Source: Solwaraspora sp. WMMD406
Lineage (GTDB): Bacteria; Actinomycetota; Actinomycetes; Mycobacteriales; Micromonosporaceae
DNA length: 64,000 nucleotides
Assembly (NCBI RefSeq): GCF_029626025.1
Contig: NZ_JARUBF010000001.1
Location: 992,001-1,056,000 of the forward strand
Reading direction: 5' to 3'
Below are positions 41,414-50,348 of this stretch, one piece after another. Under the pieces are notes generated by a model, which was given only the letters and a program-made list of their open reading frames with translations, did not search any database and was not told the DNA's origin. How positions within the stretch are numbered: position 1 is the stretch's first letter; each line of letters opens with the position of its first letter. Made by a program: the position numbers and the translations under genes.

Positions 41414-42717
41414 TGGGCACCGCGCTAGTGGGCGCCGCGCTCGGCCAGGACGTCTTCACCGAACTGGTGGGTCAGGACGAGGCGGCCGAGACGCTCCGAC
41501 GGGCCGTAGCGGCCGCCGCCGCACTGCTCGCTGACGGCGGGCCTGCCCCTGCGGGCGGTGGCGGGTCTCCTGCTGACGGCGAGATCGTCGCCGACACCGG
41601 TACGGCTGCCGACGACGGCCCGCCAGCCGCGACCGGGGCGATGACCCACGCCTGGATCTTCACCGGCCCGCCGGGTTCCGGCCGCTCGGTCGCGGCCCGC
41701 GCGTTCGCCGCGGCACTGCAGTGCCATCATGGGTTCGGCTGCGGCCAGTGCCCCGGCTGCCACACCACCCGGGCCGGCACCCACGCCGACGTCCGGTTCG
41801 TCGTACCGGACGGGCTCTCCATCGGGGTGGGCGAAATGCGGGCCCTGGTGCTGCGCGCGGCCAGCACCCCGTCCGCCGGCCGCTGGCAGGTGCTGGTCAT
41901 CGAAGACGCCGATCGGCTCACCGAAGCAGCCGGCAACGCACTGCTCAAGGCGATCGAGGAACCACCACCCAGGACTGTCTTCCTGCTCTGCACCCCGTCC
42001 ACCCATCCGGACGACATCTCGGTCACCATCCGGTCCCGATGCCGGCTCGTCAGCCTGCGGCAACCTCCGGCGGAGGCGGTCGCCCGGGTGCTGACCCAAC
42101 GGGACGGCGTACCGGAGAAGACCGCCACCTGGGCGGCGGCCGCAGCCCAAGGGCATGTCGGCCGGGCCCGCCGCCTTGCCCAGGACTCCGACGCCCGCAA
42201 ACGCCGGGACGCGGTACTCGCGGTGCCCCGCCAGCTGACCGGCGTCGGTGCCTGCTTCGACGCGGCGTCCGCCCTGATCGCGGCGGCGGAGGCGGAAGCC
42301 GAGGCGGCGGTCGCCGACATCGACGCCGCCGAGCGGGCCGCCTTGCAGACCGCCCTCGGCGCCGGCGGGACCGGCCGGGGCGCGGCCGGTGCCGCTCGTG
42401 GCTCGGCCGGCCAGCTGAAGGAACTGGAACGACGGCAGAAGTCCCGGGCGACGCGGGCGCAGCGCGACGCCCTGGACCGGGCGCTGGTCGACCTGGCCGG
42501 CTTCTACCGTGACGTGCTGGTCTCGGCGTTGCGGGCCCCGGTGGCGCCGGTGCACACCGACGTCGCGGCGCTCGCCGAGGCCGCCGCCCAGAAGTGGTCG
42601 GCGGAGGCGACGCTGCGCCGGCTGGAAGCCGTGCTGACCTGCCGGGAAGCGATCGACAACAACGTCAAGCCCCGGATCGCCGTCGAAGCGATGATGCTCA
42701 CTCTCTGGCGCGGCTAG
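41413..42717 (+). CDS. holB: DNA polymerase III delta prime subunit
   Basis: 434 residues, coupled to tmk by TAGTG. It is a clamp-loader AAA+ ATPase: FTGPPGSGRSVAARAFAAAL carries arginine instead of the Walker A lysine, as expected for the non-hydrolysing delta prime subunit. The zinc knuckle CHHGFGCGQCPGC and the DAD-type Walker B region (VLVIEDADRLTEAAGNALLK) and SRC sensor (IRSRCRLVSL) are present. It loads the sliding clamp on DNA. The order tmk-holB is conserved. Confidence 0.92.
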   Translation: MGTALVGAALGQDVFTELVGQDEAAETLRRAVAAAAALLADGGPAPAGGGGSPADGEIVADTGTAADDGPPAATGAMTHAWIFTGPPGSGRSVAARAFAAALQCHHGFGCGQCPGCHTTRAGTHADVRFVVPDGLSIGVGEMRALVLRAASTPSAGRWQVLVIEDADRLTEAAGNALLKAIEEPPPRTVFLLCTPSTHPDDISVTIRSRCRLVSLRQPPAEAVARVLTQRDGVPEKTATWAAAAAQGHVGRARRLAQDSDARKRRDAVLAVPRQLTGVGACFDAASALIAAAEAEAEAAVADIDAAERAALQTALGAGGTGRGAAGAARGSAGQLKELERRQKSRATRAQRDALDRALVDLAGFYRDVLVSALRAPVAPVHTDVAALAEAAAQKWSAEATLRRLEAVLTCREAIDNNVKPRIAVEAMMLTLWRG

Positions 42718-42801
42718 CGCCCGCTGGCTTGTGGACCGTTCGTACCCTGGCGGCGTTGCGCAGACGACGGTGGCGCTGTCCAGACGACGGTGAGGAGCCC
42801 G

Positions 42802-43128
42802 GTGGTACGCGAGATCGACGAAGCGTGGATCGAGGAAGCGGTCGAGCGATACCGCCAGATCGAATCCCGTCAGGCCGAGTTCGACAGAGCGGTACAGGCC
42901 GTCGAGGTGACCGTCCGGTCCCCGGACGGCGTCGTGGAGATCGTGGTCAACGCCGCCGGCACCGTCACCGACGTCCGGATCCTCGGGGCACCGTACGCCC
43001 GCTCCAACGCCGATCTCGCCCGGTCGGTGCGGGCCGCCGTGACCGCTGCGGCCGACGCCGCGCGGTGGGCGCGAGAGAAGCTGTGGTCGGAGACGTTCGG
43101 TGCCCGCCAACCTTTCGCGGGGGTCTGA
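42802..43128 (+). CDS. YbaB/EbfC-like protein of a small ESX-like cassette
   Basis: 108 residues from the GTG at 42802, with AGGAG 5 bases upstream. It has the YbaB fold pattern: an N-terminal helix (EEAVERYRQIESRQAEFDRA), three strands (VTVRSPDGVVEIVVNAAGTV, TDVRILG) and a C-terminal helix. YbaB proteins bind DNA, but homologues beside WXG100-like genes are frequent in actinobacteria and may serve secretion. It is followed at once by two ESX-type genes. Confidence 0.8.
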   Translation: MVREIDEAWIEEAVERYRQIESRQAEFDRAVQAVEVTVRSPDGVVEIVVNAAGTVTDVRILGAPYARSNADLARSVRAAVTAAADAARWAREKLWSETFGARQPFAGV

Positions 43129-43434
43129 GTGAACGGCATGCGTGCGCAGGCCGACGAACTGGCCCGCTCGGCGGAGCGGTTGACCGGTACGGCGCGGGAA
43201 CTGGCCGAGCTGCCGTCGTCCGACCTGCTGCCAGCCGAGCAGACCCCGGGTCGGCTCGGGGCGCTCGGTGCCGCGTTGCGCCGCCAGTGGCAGATCGCCG
43301 TCGTCGACCGGGCGACCGAAGCAGCCGACGCCGGTGCGCGTCTCGCCGACCTGGCCACCGGGTTGCGGGCGGCGAGTGGTGCGTATCAGGACACCGACGA
43401 CGCGGTCCGTGATCACCACCCGGACGGTGTCTGA
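43129..43434 (+). CDS. EspC/ESX-1-substrate-like small protein
   Basis: 101 residues from a GTG adjoining the previous stop. It is all-helical and resembles the EspC-type/DUF2580 family of ESX substrates: MRAQADELARSAERLTGTAR in the first helix, and RLADLATGLRAASGAYQDTD, with the YxxTD end typical of the export signal, in the last. It overlaps the next gene as TGATG. Confidence 0.75.
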   Translation: MNGMRAQADELARSAERLTGTARELAELPSSDLLPAEQTPGRLGALGAALRRQWQIAVVDRATEAADAGARLADLATGLRAASGAYQDTDDAVRDHHPDGV

Positions 43435-44306
43435 TGGACGCCCTCGATCGGGTCGCCGGACCCGCCCTCGACCTGTTGACCAAAGTGGACGATGCGCTGG
43501 CCCACTGGGGTGCTCCGCCCCACCACCGGGTCTGGCCGCTGATGCGCCAGGTACGGGCCCTGCCGGGCGAGGCGGTGGCCGCGTTCGTCGAGACGCGGCC
43601 CGACCCGACCGGTGCCGCCGCGTCCGCGCTGCGGGCGCGGCTTCCCGGGTACGCCGACGCGGCCGAGGCGCTGACGGCCCGGCCCGACTGGACCGGTGCC
43701 GCCGCTGCGGCCTACGACGCGAAGCGGCTCGCGCTCGGCGCCGACCTGGTCGGCACCGACCGGTCCGCTGCCGGTGGTGCGGCCGTCGGCTGGTCGGGGT
43801 CTGGCGTCGGCTGGTCGGGGTCTGGCGTCGGCTGGTCGGGGTCTGGCGTCGGCTGGACGGCTGACGGTGGTGTGGGCGGCGGCGCCGATCCGCACAGCAT
43901 CGCGGGCCGGCTTGCCGCCACCGCCGACTTCGGTGCGCAGATCGCCCGGTGGGTCGAGCTGAGCCGGGCCGCCCTGGCGACCACCCTCGCCGACGCGCTG
44001 GCCTCGCCGGAGGCTGTCACGTTGGTCACCGCGACCTCGTCGGCCGGTCCGACCAGTGTCGAGGTGCCCGGCGTCGACGGTGCCGGGTCGGGACCGACGT
44101 CGACCTCGGCCGGATCGACCTCGGCCGGACCGACCCCGGTCGCGGCCGCGACGATCGCGGCGTCGGTGCTCACCGTACTGCTGGAGATCGTCGAGCACGG
44201 CGAGGACCTGCTGTCGAGCTGGCAGCAGCGGCAGACGTCGCCGCCACGGCACGTCGTCGACCCGGACCCGGTCCGATTCGACGGAGTGACCCGACTGCGG
44301 TACTGA
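43434..44306 (+). CDS. Larger WXG-type ESX substrate candidate
   Basis: 290 residues. PDWTGAAAAAYDAKR provides the WXG turn, preceded by a similar degenerate PDPTGAAASALRAR. A helical C-terminal half follows. The middle is a glycine-tryptophan-serine repeat (GVGWSGSGVGWSGSG) coded by a 21-bp tandem repeat. No signal peptide. The layout (helical N-terminal domain, repeat, helical end) suits a secreted ESX cargo whose small partner is the preceding gene. Confidence 0.65.
   Translation: MDALDRVAGPALDLLTKVDDALAHWGAPPHHRVWPLMRQVRALPGEAVAAFVETRPDPTGAAASALRARLPGYADAAEALTARPDWTGAAAAAYDAKRLALGADLVGTDRSAAGGAAVGWSGSGVGWSGSGVGWSGSGVGWTADGGVGGGADPHSIAGRLAATADFGAQIARWVELSRAALATTLADALASPEAVTLVTATSSAGPTSVEVPGVDGAGSGPTSTSAGSTSAGPTPVAAATIAASVLTVLLEIVEHGEDLLSSWQQRQTSPPRHVVDPDPVRFDGVTRLRY
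43783..43860 (+). repeat. 21-bp in-frame tandem repeat
   Basis: Three full copies and a partial fourth of gtcggctggtcggggtctgg encode repeats of GWSGSGV. The unit length preserves the frame, so this region can lengthen or shorten without disrupting the protein. Confidence 0.9.
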
Positions 44307-44537
44307 GACATGCCAACGGCGCCGCGCACGTGAGCCAGGCTTTTCGCCTATTGCTCCGGCCGCGACGCCGTGGCTTCCTGCACCCCCCGCAGGCTCTGGA
44401 TACCGCTCTCAACGCGAACTGCGGTCACCCGTCGCGGCCCCGACGTCATCTTTCGTCCGTTCGGTCGACCTCGGCTGGCGTACCGGCTGCTGCCGGGTAC
44501 CTACTCGGCGGGCGACGGGCGACGTAGGGTAGGTGCC

Positions 44538-45374
44538 ATGGGCATGCTCTGCGCGGTCAGCTTCAACCGGTACGGGCGCCTGTTCTACCTCGACCCCGGT
44601 GATCTGCGACCGGCCGTCGGCGACAAGGTGCTGGTGCCGACTGACGACGGCACCGAGGTCGCCGAGTGCGTCTGGGCCGCTCAGTGGGTCGACGAGGACA
44701 CCGACGGCTTTCCCCGGCTGGCCGGCCTCGCCACCGAGGACGACCTGCGACGCGACGACGTGCAGCGCAAACGCAAAGCCGAGGCCAAGGTCGCCGCCAA
44801 GCGGCTGATCCGCGAGCACGGCCTGCCGATGAAGGTCGTCGCCGTCGATCATGTGCTGGAACCCGGTACCCTCACCAGCTCCCGCGCCACCATCTACTTC
44901 ACCGCCCCGCACCGGGTCGACTTCCGCTCGCTGGTCCGTGACCTGGGTGCCACCCTGCACTGTCGGGTGGAGCTGCGGCAGCTTTCCGCCCGAGATTCCG
45001 CGCGGGTCCAGGGCGGCATCGGGTCCTGCGGGCGGGACCTGTGCTGCGCCACCTTCCTCACCGACTTCGAGCCGGTCACCATCCGGATGGCCAAGGACCA
45101 GGACCTGCCGCTCAACCCGTTGCGGATCTCCGGTGCCTGTGGGCGGCTGATGTGCTGCCTGAAGTACGAACACCCGCTCTACCAGCAGTTCCAGGCGTCG
45201 GCACCGCCGGTCGGCAGCCGGGTCACCACCCCGCAGGGAGACGGCCGAGTGGTGGGGCACAGCGTCCCGCGCGACTCGGTCGTGGTCCGACTCGACGCCG
45301 ACGGGTCGCGGTGCAGCTGCAGCCGGGCCTCGGTCTGCGGACCCCGCAAGGCACACGACGAGGCGTACGGCTAG
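44538..45374 (+). CDS. ricT: RicT/YaaT-like PSP1-domain protein
   Basis: 278 residues. The PSP1 domain is complete, with the cysteine-rich core GSCGRDLCCATFLTDFEPV and ISGACGRLMCCLKYEHPLY, followed by a C-terminal CSCSRASVCGP. In B. subtilis RicT (YaaT) joins an iron-sulfur complex that affects RNase Y and development. The holB-ricT neighbourhood is conserved, though here the ESX-like cassette separates them. A 231-bp gap without genes lies upstream. Confidence 0.88.
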   Translation: MGMLCAVSFNRYGRLFYLDPGDLRPAVGDKVLVPTDDGTEVAECVWAAQWVDEDTDGFPRLAGLATEDDLRRDDVQRKRKAEAKVAAKRLIREHGLPMKVVAVDHVLEPGTLTSSRATIYFTAPHRVDFRSLVRDLGATLHCRVELRQLSARDSARVQGGIGSCGRDLCCATFLTDFEPVTIRMAKDQDLPLNPLRISGACGRLMCCLKYEHPLYQQFQASAPPVGSRVTTPQGDGRVVGHSVPRDSVVVRLDADGSRCSCSRASVCGPRKAHDEAYG

Positions 45375-45386
45375 GCAACTGCGGTT

Positions 45387-47183
45387 TCACCGGACGGTGA
45401 TCGGCTCCTCGGCCAGTCTGGCGGTCAACGGCTGCTCCGGGACGATCCACGAACTGTCCGGCCGGCCGGCCGGATCCGTCCGCCAGCGCCGGCAGATCCG
45501 GTCGACCGCGATCGGGTGGATGGTCAGGGCGCCGTCGGCGTCGATCCGCATCCGCAGGAAACCCTTGGCGTCCTCGATGCCCTGCCCGGCGAAGAGCTCG
45601 TTGAGGTTGACGTCGAACGCGCCGGCCAGAACCAGGTAGCCGGCGGTGAGTTGGGTGGCCACCAGGCCGGCCAGCGGGCCGTAGACCACGGCGGCGGCGA
45701 CCACCGGCAGCGGCCACGGCCAGTCGACGAACGGCAACTGCAGCCAGACCAGCGCGCCGACCCAGGCCAGCCCGATGTGCGCGACGCCGTGCCCGAGCCC
45801 GAGCAACCAGTGCCGGGAATGTCGGACACCACTGGCGCTCGGTGGCTTGGCGAAGACCACCGACGCGGCCAGGGTGAGCACCACCATGGCGACCAGCGGA
45901 ATGCTGAACAGCCGCTGTCCGTCGGTGTCCGACCACGAGACGATCACCCCGGCGACGGCGAGCATGAGCAGCGTCTGCAGTGTGCCGAGCAGGGCGGCGA
46001 AGCCGGGGTTGCGGCGCGGCAGCCGGTGGAAGATGCCCCAGCTGTAGCGACGGGAACGGTCGGCCTGCGGGTAGCGTCCGGCCAGCACGTACTCGCGGCT
46101 CGGGCTGGCCTTGCGGGCGATCGTGTCGGCCGGCGGTACGGTGATCCGCTCCGGCAGCTTGTGGGTGGCCGACAGGTATGCGCCGCCCCCGCCGCAGGTG
46201 ATCAACTGCCGGTCCGGGTGCGCGTAACGGGCATAGTGGTGCAGGTCGCCGGAGATCATCACCGGCACCCGGGCACCGGTCGGCTTGATCACCGTACGCA
46301 GGAAGTAATCCACCGCGTCGTAGGCCTGATGGTCGACCTCGGCCTTGACCCAGGTCGGCTCCGGCACCGCCAGGATCACCCGGTCGGCGGGTCCGAGCTG
46401 CGCGGCGGCCTGCTCGAAGTACATCAACTGCGGGTCGTCGAGGTAGGCGCCGAACTGCTCGTCGATGGCGAACAGCCACCAGTTGTGGGGCAGTCGGACG
46501 GCGAAGTACGAGCGTTTCTGCTCGGTGCGCCAGCCGCCGATGGAGGCGTCCCGGCGGCGGGCGAACAGCCGCAGGAACGCGGTCAGCCCGTCGTACCAGT
46601 CGTGGTTGCCGGGGATGGCGTAAAGCGTCGGCTGCGGCCGTCCGGTCGGCGCCTTCGGCGACGCCGCCTGGTACGGACCCTTGCACCGGTCCTCGTACGC
46701 CTCGCCGCTGGCGCTCGGATACACCTGGTCGCCGCCCATCACCAGCAGGTCGCCGCGCGGCAGCCGGACGGCGCCGTCGATAGCGAGGTCCGGCTGCGCC
46801 AGCAGGTACGCCAACGAGTAGGTGGCCGGGAACCCGTCACCGAGGTCGGCGACGTAGTCGATCCACAGCTCGCCGTCGACGGAGTCGTGGGAGTGCACGT
46901 CGTCCGGCAGCGCGCTCTGCAGCTCCCGTTTGTCGAGGTACGCACCGAACAGCGCGGCCAGCAGGGTCCGCAGCCCGGTGCTGAGCAGCAGCAGCGGGGC
47001 CAGCCAGGGCACCGGCGGACGAGGAGTGAAACCGAGTTCCTTGGGATCCAGGGACCGGGGCCGTGGCCGGGCCGGCCGGGTGTCGTCGTCGGAGCTGGCG
47101 GGCCGGCGGTCGGGAGGGTCGCCCGCGCTGGCCGACGCCGAGGGATCGCGGGCGGAAGGGCGCTCGGTCTGGTCGTCCGTCAC
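45387..47183 (-). CDS. Membrane-bound metallophosphoesterase
   Basis: 598 residues. A disordered Asp/Ser/Arg-rich N-terminus (about 45 residues) and one hydrophobic segment (WLAPLLLLSTGLRTLLAALF) precede a calcineurin-type domain: VADLGDG, LLVMGGDQVYPS, GNHDWYDG (metal ligands) and SGDLHHYARY. At least four helices follow (residues about 395-530), then a soluble C-terminal domain. Substrate unknown; a lipid or nucleotide phosphoester is plausible. It is convergent with ricT. Confidence 0.8.
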   Translation of the reverse strand: MTDDQTERPSARDPSASASAGDPPDRRPASSDDDTRPARPRPRSLDPKELGFTPRPPVPWLAPLLLLSTGLRTLLAALFGAYLDKRELQSALPDDVHSHDSVDGELWIDYVADLGDGFPATYSLAYLLAQPDLAIDGAVRLPRGDLLVMGGDQVYPSASGEAYEDRCKGPYQAASPKAPTGRPQPTLYAIPGNHDWYDGLTAFLRLFARRRDASIGGWRTEQKRSYFAVRLPHNWWLFAIDEQFGAYLDDPQLMYFEQAAAQLGPADRVILAVPEPTWVKAEVDHQAYDAVDYFLRTVIKPTGARVPVMISGDLHHYARYAHPDRQLITCGGGGAYLSATHKLPERITVPPADTIARKASPSREYVLAGRYPQADRSRRYSWGIFHRLPRRNPGFAALLGTLQTLLMLAVAGVIVSWSDTDGQRLFSIPLVAMVVLTLAASVVFAKPPSASGVRHSRHWLLGLGHGVAHIGLAWVGALVWLQLPFVDWPWPLPVVAAAVVYGPLAGLVATQLTAGYLVLAGAFDVNLNELFAGQGIEDAKGFLRMRIDADGALTIHPIAVDRICRRWRTDPAGRPDSSWIVPEQPLTARLAEEPITVR

Positions 47184-47341
47184 ACGTTCGGAGCCTACTG
47201 TCGGTCATCGACGGCTGTCACGTCTGCCGCCGGGGTCCGCCTACACCCACGTCACGTCGAGACGAGGCCGCCGTCGGAGCCGCCGTCGGAGCCGGGCGGC
47301 AGGCGGCGCTGTCCTCAGGTGCCGTACACTGGCTCATCGTT

Positions 47342-47414
47342 GCCGCCTTAGCTCAGTCGGCAGAGCGACGCACTCGTAATGCGTAGGTCGACGGTTCGAT
47401 TCCGTCAGGCGGCT
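47342..47414 (+). tRNA. tRNA-Thr (anticodon CGT)
   Basis: 73 bases fold as a standard cloverleaf: acceptor GCCGCCT/AGGCGGC, D-arm AGCTCAGTCGGCAGAGC, anticodon stem ACGCA/TGCGT around CTCGTAA and T-arm ACGGTTCGATTCCGT. The anticodon CGT reads ACG (Thr). CCA is not encoded. The 3' third is duplicated at 60380, marking it as the integration site of the island. Confidence 0.95.
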
Positions 47415-47455
47415 CAGTGAGCGGCCCTGACCAGCAGATCTGCTGGTCAGGGCCT
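47386..47455 (+). repeat. Left attachment repeat of the island
   Basis: Seventy bases, the 3' end of tRNA-Thr and its terminator, recur at 60380-60449 with one mismatch. Weaker similarity extends about 30 bases further on both copies. Confidence 0.85.
47423..47454 (+). terminator. tRNA-Thr terminator
   Basis: GGCCCTGACCAGCAG (47423-47437) and its perfect complement (47440-47454) leave only a 2-base centre, so the real loop will open a few pairs. It lies 8 bases beyond the tRNA. Confidence 0.85.
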
Positions 47456-47689
47456 TATGTTCATCGATGTGGTTTTGAACCGCCCCCCGATAACACGTGC
47501 GGACGATTCGGTTCGACATGTCGCAAGTCGTGGGCGCTCGCCGCCGGCGGCGCCGCCAGGGTGGCCCGATCCTTCATGATCGTTTGCGTTTCGGGCTACT
47601 CGAATCGGGCCTGGCACCACGCTGTCTGGTCCGTCGCAACTCTCCGGGCAGGGCTCTGGCGGCAGGGTGGGCGGCGGCGACCACGCCAG

Positions 47690-48865
47690 CTAGCAGCTAG
47701 TGCGTTGTCCATGAACGTTCACCGGGTCTGATCGGTCAGGCGGCCTTGGTCCGGGACGGCCCCAGCGTTGCTGGCGTTCGCTGCGGACACGAGCGCGTTC
47801 GCGGCGTTGCGTGGCCAGGACGTCGGGATGGCGGGCGTTGGCGTTGCGCCAACGCAGGTATTTCTGCAGCTTGCGGGCCAGGACGGTGTGGTTGGGATGG
47901 TTCGAGTTGGCCATGGTGAACATCCGCAGCGGCCCGAACTGCGCCTCGATCGGGTTGGCCCAGGACGCGTTGGTCGGCGTGAGGCACAGCTCGACCCCGT
48001 TGCGGGCAGCCCAGGCCCGGATCGCCGGGGTCTTGTTCGCCGACAGGTTGTCCAGGACCACGTAGATCGGTGCGCCGTCCGGCCGCGCCCTGCGGATCGA
48101 CTTCAGCGCGGACAGGGTGTGATCCGCGCCCTTGCGGCGGCGGTTGACGCCCCAGAGCTGGTCGTCGCCGAGGCTGTAGCAGCCGTGGAAGTACCGGACG
48201 CCGTGCGTGCGACGGTAGGTCGCCGGCAGCCGGCCGGGATGCGACCGCGGGGCCCAGCCGCGCCCGTGGTGCGGACGGATCGACAGCGGCCCGAACTGGT
48301 CGAACGCGAAACACCGGTTCGGGAACCTGCTCGTCACCTCCTCGATCCGGTCGAGTTTGGCGTCGAAGTCCGGGTCGTTGGATTCCTTCCAGGTGCGGGT
48401 CCGCTGCCAGCTGACCTCGTTGCGGCGCAGGATCTGCCGCAGCCGTTCCCGGCCCACGTCCACCGTCCGGGCGGCGTCGGTGGCCAGGTAGTCGGCGAGT
48501 TTGCGCAGGCTCCAGCAGGTGAAAGGCCGCCCGAGCGTGCTCGGGCGGGCCTTGGCCGTCGCGACGATCAACGCCTCGTCGTCGTCACTGATCCGGCGGG
48601 GACGGCCTCCCGCCCACTGAGGGTCCAGCGCGCGGAGACCGATCTCGTTGAACGCGTGGATCACGTCGCAGGCGGTGTCCTCGTGACCCGCGGTCAGCCG
48701 GGCGATCGCCGGTGCCGGTGTCCCGGACGCCGACGCCATGATGATCAGCGCCCGCCGTACCCGGACCGAATCGTGCTTGCCTCTACGGACGAGTTGTTGC
48801 AGCTTCCGGCCTTCTTCTTGCGTCAACCGCCGTGCCCGTACCGGCTCGGCCACCCCACCACCCAC
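47690..48865 (-). CDS. IS630-family transposase
   Basis: 391 residues. An N-terminal helix-turn-helix part is followed by the DDE domain: CFAFDQFGPLSIRP, VVLDNLSANKTPAI and PTNASWANPIEAQF. The reading frame runs through the left terminal repeat, and its stop codon (47690-47692) lies in flanking DNA, so the last residues depend on the insertion site. It appears intact. Confidence 0.88.
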   Translation of the reverse strand: MGGGVAEPVRARRLTQEEGRKLQQLVRRGKHDSVRVRRALIIMASASGTPAPAIARLTAGHEDTACDVIHAFNEIGLRALDPQWAGGRPRRISDDDEALIVATAKARPSTLGRPFTCWSLRKLADYLATDAARTVDVGRERLRQILRRNEVSWQRTRTWKESNDPDFDAKLDRIEEVTSRFPNRCFAFDQFGPLSIRPHHGRGWAPRSHPGRLPATYRRTHGVRYFHGCYSLGDDQLWGVNRRRKGADHTLSALKSIRRARPDGAPIYVVLDNLSANKTPAIRAWAARNGVELCLTPTNASWANPIEAQFGPLRMFTMANSNHPNHTVLARKLQKYLRWRNANARHPDVLATQRRERARVRSERQQRWGRPGPRPPDRSDPVNVHGQRTSC

Positions 48866-48973
48866 CTCTCGACAGCCAATGTCACCGCCGTCGAGAGTGA
48901 GCGGTGACCAGCGACGACCAGCGGACGCCCCCCGGCGTGTCGCCGACCCCGTGAACGTTCATGGACAACGCAC
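47700..48973 (-). mobile_element. IS630-type insertion sequence
   Basis: Perfect 23-bp terminal inverted repeats beginning GTGCGTTGTCCATGAACG bound a 1274-bp element, with TA on both sides as expected for this family (TA target duplication). Perfect ends and an open transposase suggest a recent, possibly active insertion. Confidence 0.9.
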
Positions 48974-49070
48974 TAGGCCACGCCTGAGGCGCCGGCCGAA
49001 TCCAGTAGATTGAAGCGCAGTGGAGCGTTGCGGTGCAGGTGCTCCAGGGCAGGGCGCCATGTCCGTGGGC

Positions 49071-49175
49071 TCACCATGGCAATGGCTGGTGCTCGTGGAA
49101 GAGGCCGCCAGTGGGCCCGTCATCGGGCAGCGTGGCCAGCCACACGGGGGTGTCGGCGGCAGCGTCCGCACGGGG
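49071..49175 (-). pseudogene. C-terminal remnant of a short-chain dehydrogenase
   Basis: Directly after the M16 gene's stop codon and in the same frame the strand reads DTPVWLATLPDDGPTGG, then LFHEHQPLPW and a stop. This is the typical C-terminal signature of SDR oxidoreductases (DTPVWLATLPDDGPTGGFF). The rest of the SDR gene is absent, so the peptide operon appears to have been joined into an old SDR gene. Confidence 0.65.
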
Positions 49176-50348
49176 TCAGAACGGCCCGCTTCGCGCCTGG
49201 TTGGCTCCGACGAGCACGGCCTGGTTCCAGCCCGTGCGGACGCAGCGGTCGATCATGTCCGCACAGGGTGTGCTGGTGGCAGTCGGGTCGATGCCATAAC
49301 CGGATTGCCAGGCATCGACCGTGGCGGCAAGCGTTGCTGGGTTGGTCACCGCGGCGCTACGTCGCTCCGGTAGAGCCGCCGCCTGTGTCGCGATCAACGC
49401 CGGTGCCGCTTGCCCGCTGTGCTGGCTCATCGCGATGCCGATCGCTTCCCGCTGCCGTGCGTCCTCGACGAGCCAGCTGCCGGTGACAACGACACGGCCT
49501 GCTCCGGGAACGACCGAGCCTCCCCGGAACCGGGCCCCCACACGCTTGCCTACTTCGGCGAGTGGGCCTCGCTCGTGCAGCAGGATCTTGGCGGCGAGCT
49601 GTGCTGCCTCGGCTTTTCCCGGGGTGCCCGGGTGGAGTGGGATGCCGACGTATACGCGAGTGTCAGAGCCGGACAAGTCCGATCGAGGGGTGGTGGGTTC
49701 ATCTGCGGGTGCGGTCGTAGTCGGATCGGGTGCGAAGCTGGGTGCCCTGAGGGCGTCCGCCACGGGCAGCCACTCTTCCGCCGGACGGGAACCGACGATC
49801 ACCAGCCGCTCGGGGTAGGTCGCTTCGCGCCGGGCTGCGTGCGCTCGCAGATCCTTCGCTGTTATGGCGGAGCTACCGCCGATGCGGCACTCGTCGAACC
49901 GGGCCAGTTGGTGTCGCTGGGTTGCTAGTGCGGCGAGCTTGTGCCCGGTGACGAGCAGCGGGTTACCGAACCACTCGGACAGTTCGACATCGATTGCTCG
50001 GCACTCGCGTAGCCGGACGTCGTCATCGATTCTTCCTGCGGCGAGCAGCTGGGAGGCGGTAGTCAGCGCCGTGACCAGATCTGAGCTGGCCTCTGTCAGT
50101 ACGGTGGCCGAGACCTTCATCGTGTCCGCATGGGTTTGGGCGTGCGCCACGATGGGCGCGGTCATGACCGAGCGCAGGGTCGCCAGGTACAGGTGTTCGT
50201 GCAGGTGGGCCACTCCTGGCGTGTCTGCGGGGTCGTGGCCGAAGCCGCGCGCGTAGGTGGCGACTAGGGAGGTAGTCGAGGATTCCGGTCGATGCGCCAC
50301 GATCACCGCACCGGCCGGCCCTGGCAGCTGGAGGATCTCACCATCCAT
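49176..50348 (-). CDS. M16-family zinc peptidase, catalytic half of a split pair
   Basis: 390 residues. The inverted zinc motif HxxEH is present at residues 48-52 (HLHEH in TPGVAHLHEHLYLA), with the distal glutamate ligand in RAIDVELSEWFGNP (Glu122 or Glu125). The second M16 half is a separate gene directly upstream, which this one overlaps by 11 bases. Split M16 pairs process peptide natural products in other systems (PqqF/PqqG, AlbE/AlbF). Here it ends the operon that begins with two tiny peptide genes, and probably cuts their modified product. No signal peptide. Confidence 0.8.
   Translation of the reverse strand: MDGEILQLPGPAGAVIVAHRPESSTTSLVATYARGFGHDPADTPGVAHLHEHLYLATLRSVMTAPIVAHAQTHADTMKVSATVLTEASSDLVTALTTASQLLAAGRIDDDVRLRECRAIDVELSEWFGNPLLVTGHKLAALATQRHQLARFDECRIGGSSAITAKDLRAHAARREATYPERLVIVGSRPAEEWLPVADALRAPSFAPDPTTTAPADEPTTPRSDLSGSDTRVYVGIPLHPGTPGKAEAAQLAAKILLHERGPLAEVGKRVGARFRGGSVVPGAGRVVVTGSWLVEDARQREAIGIAMSQHSGQAAPALIATQAAALPERRSAAVTNPATLAATVDAWQSGYGIDPTATSTPCADMIDRCVRTGWNQAVLVGANQARSGPF

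Noticed and set aside
48959-49171. Small minus-strand frame running into the IS630 end
   Set aside because: It overlaps the SDR remnant in a different frame, is Pro/Arg-rich and its end lies in the IS terminal repeat.
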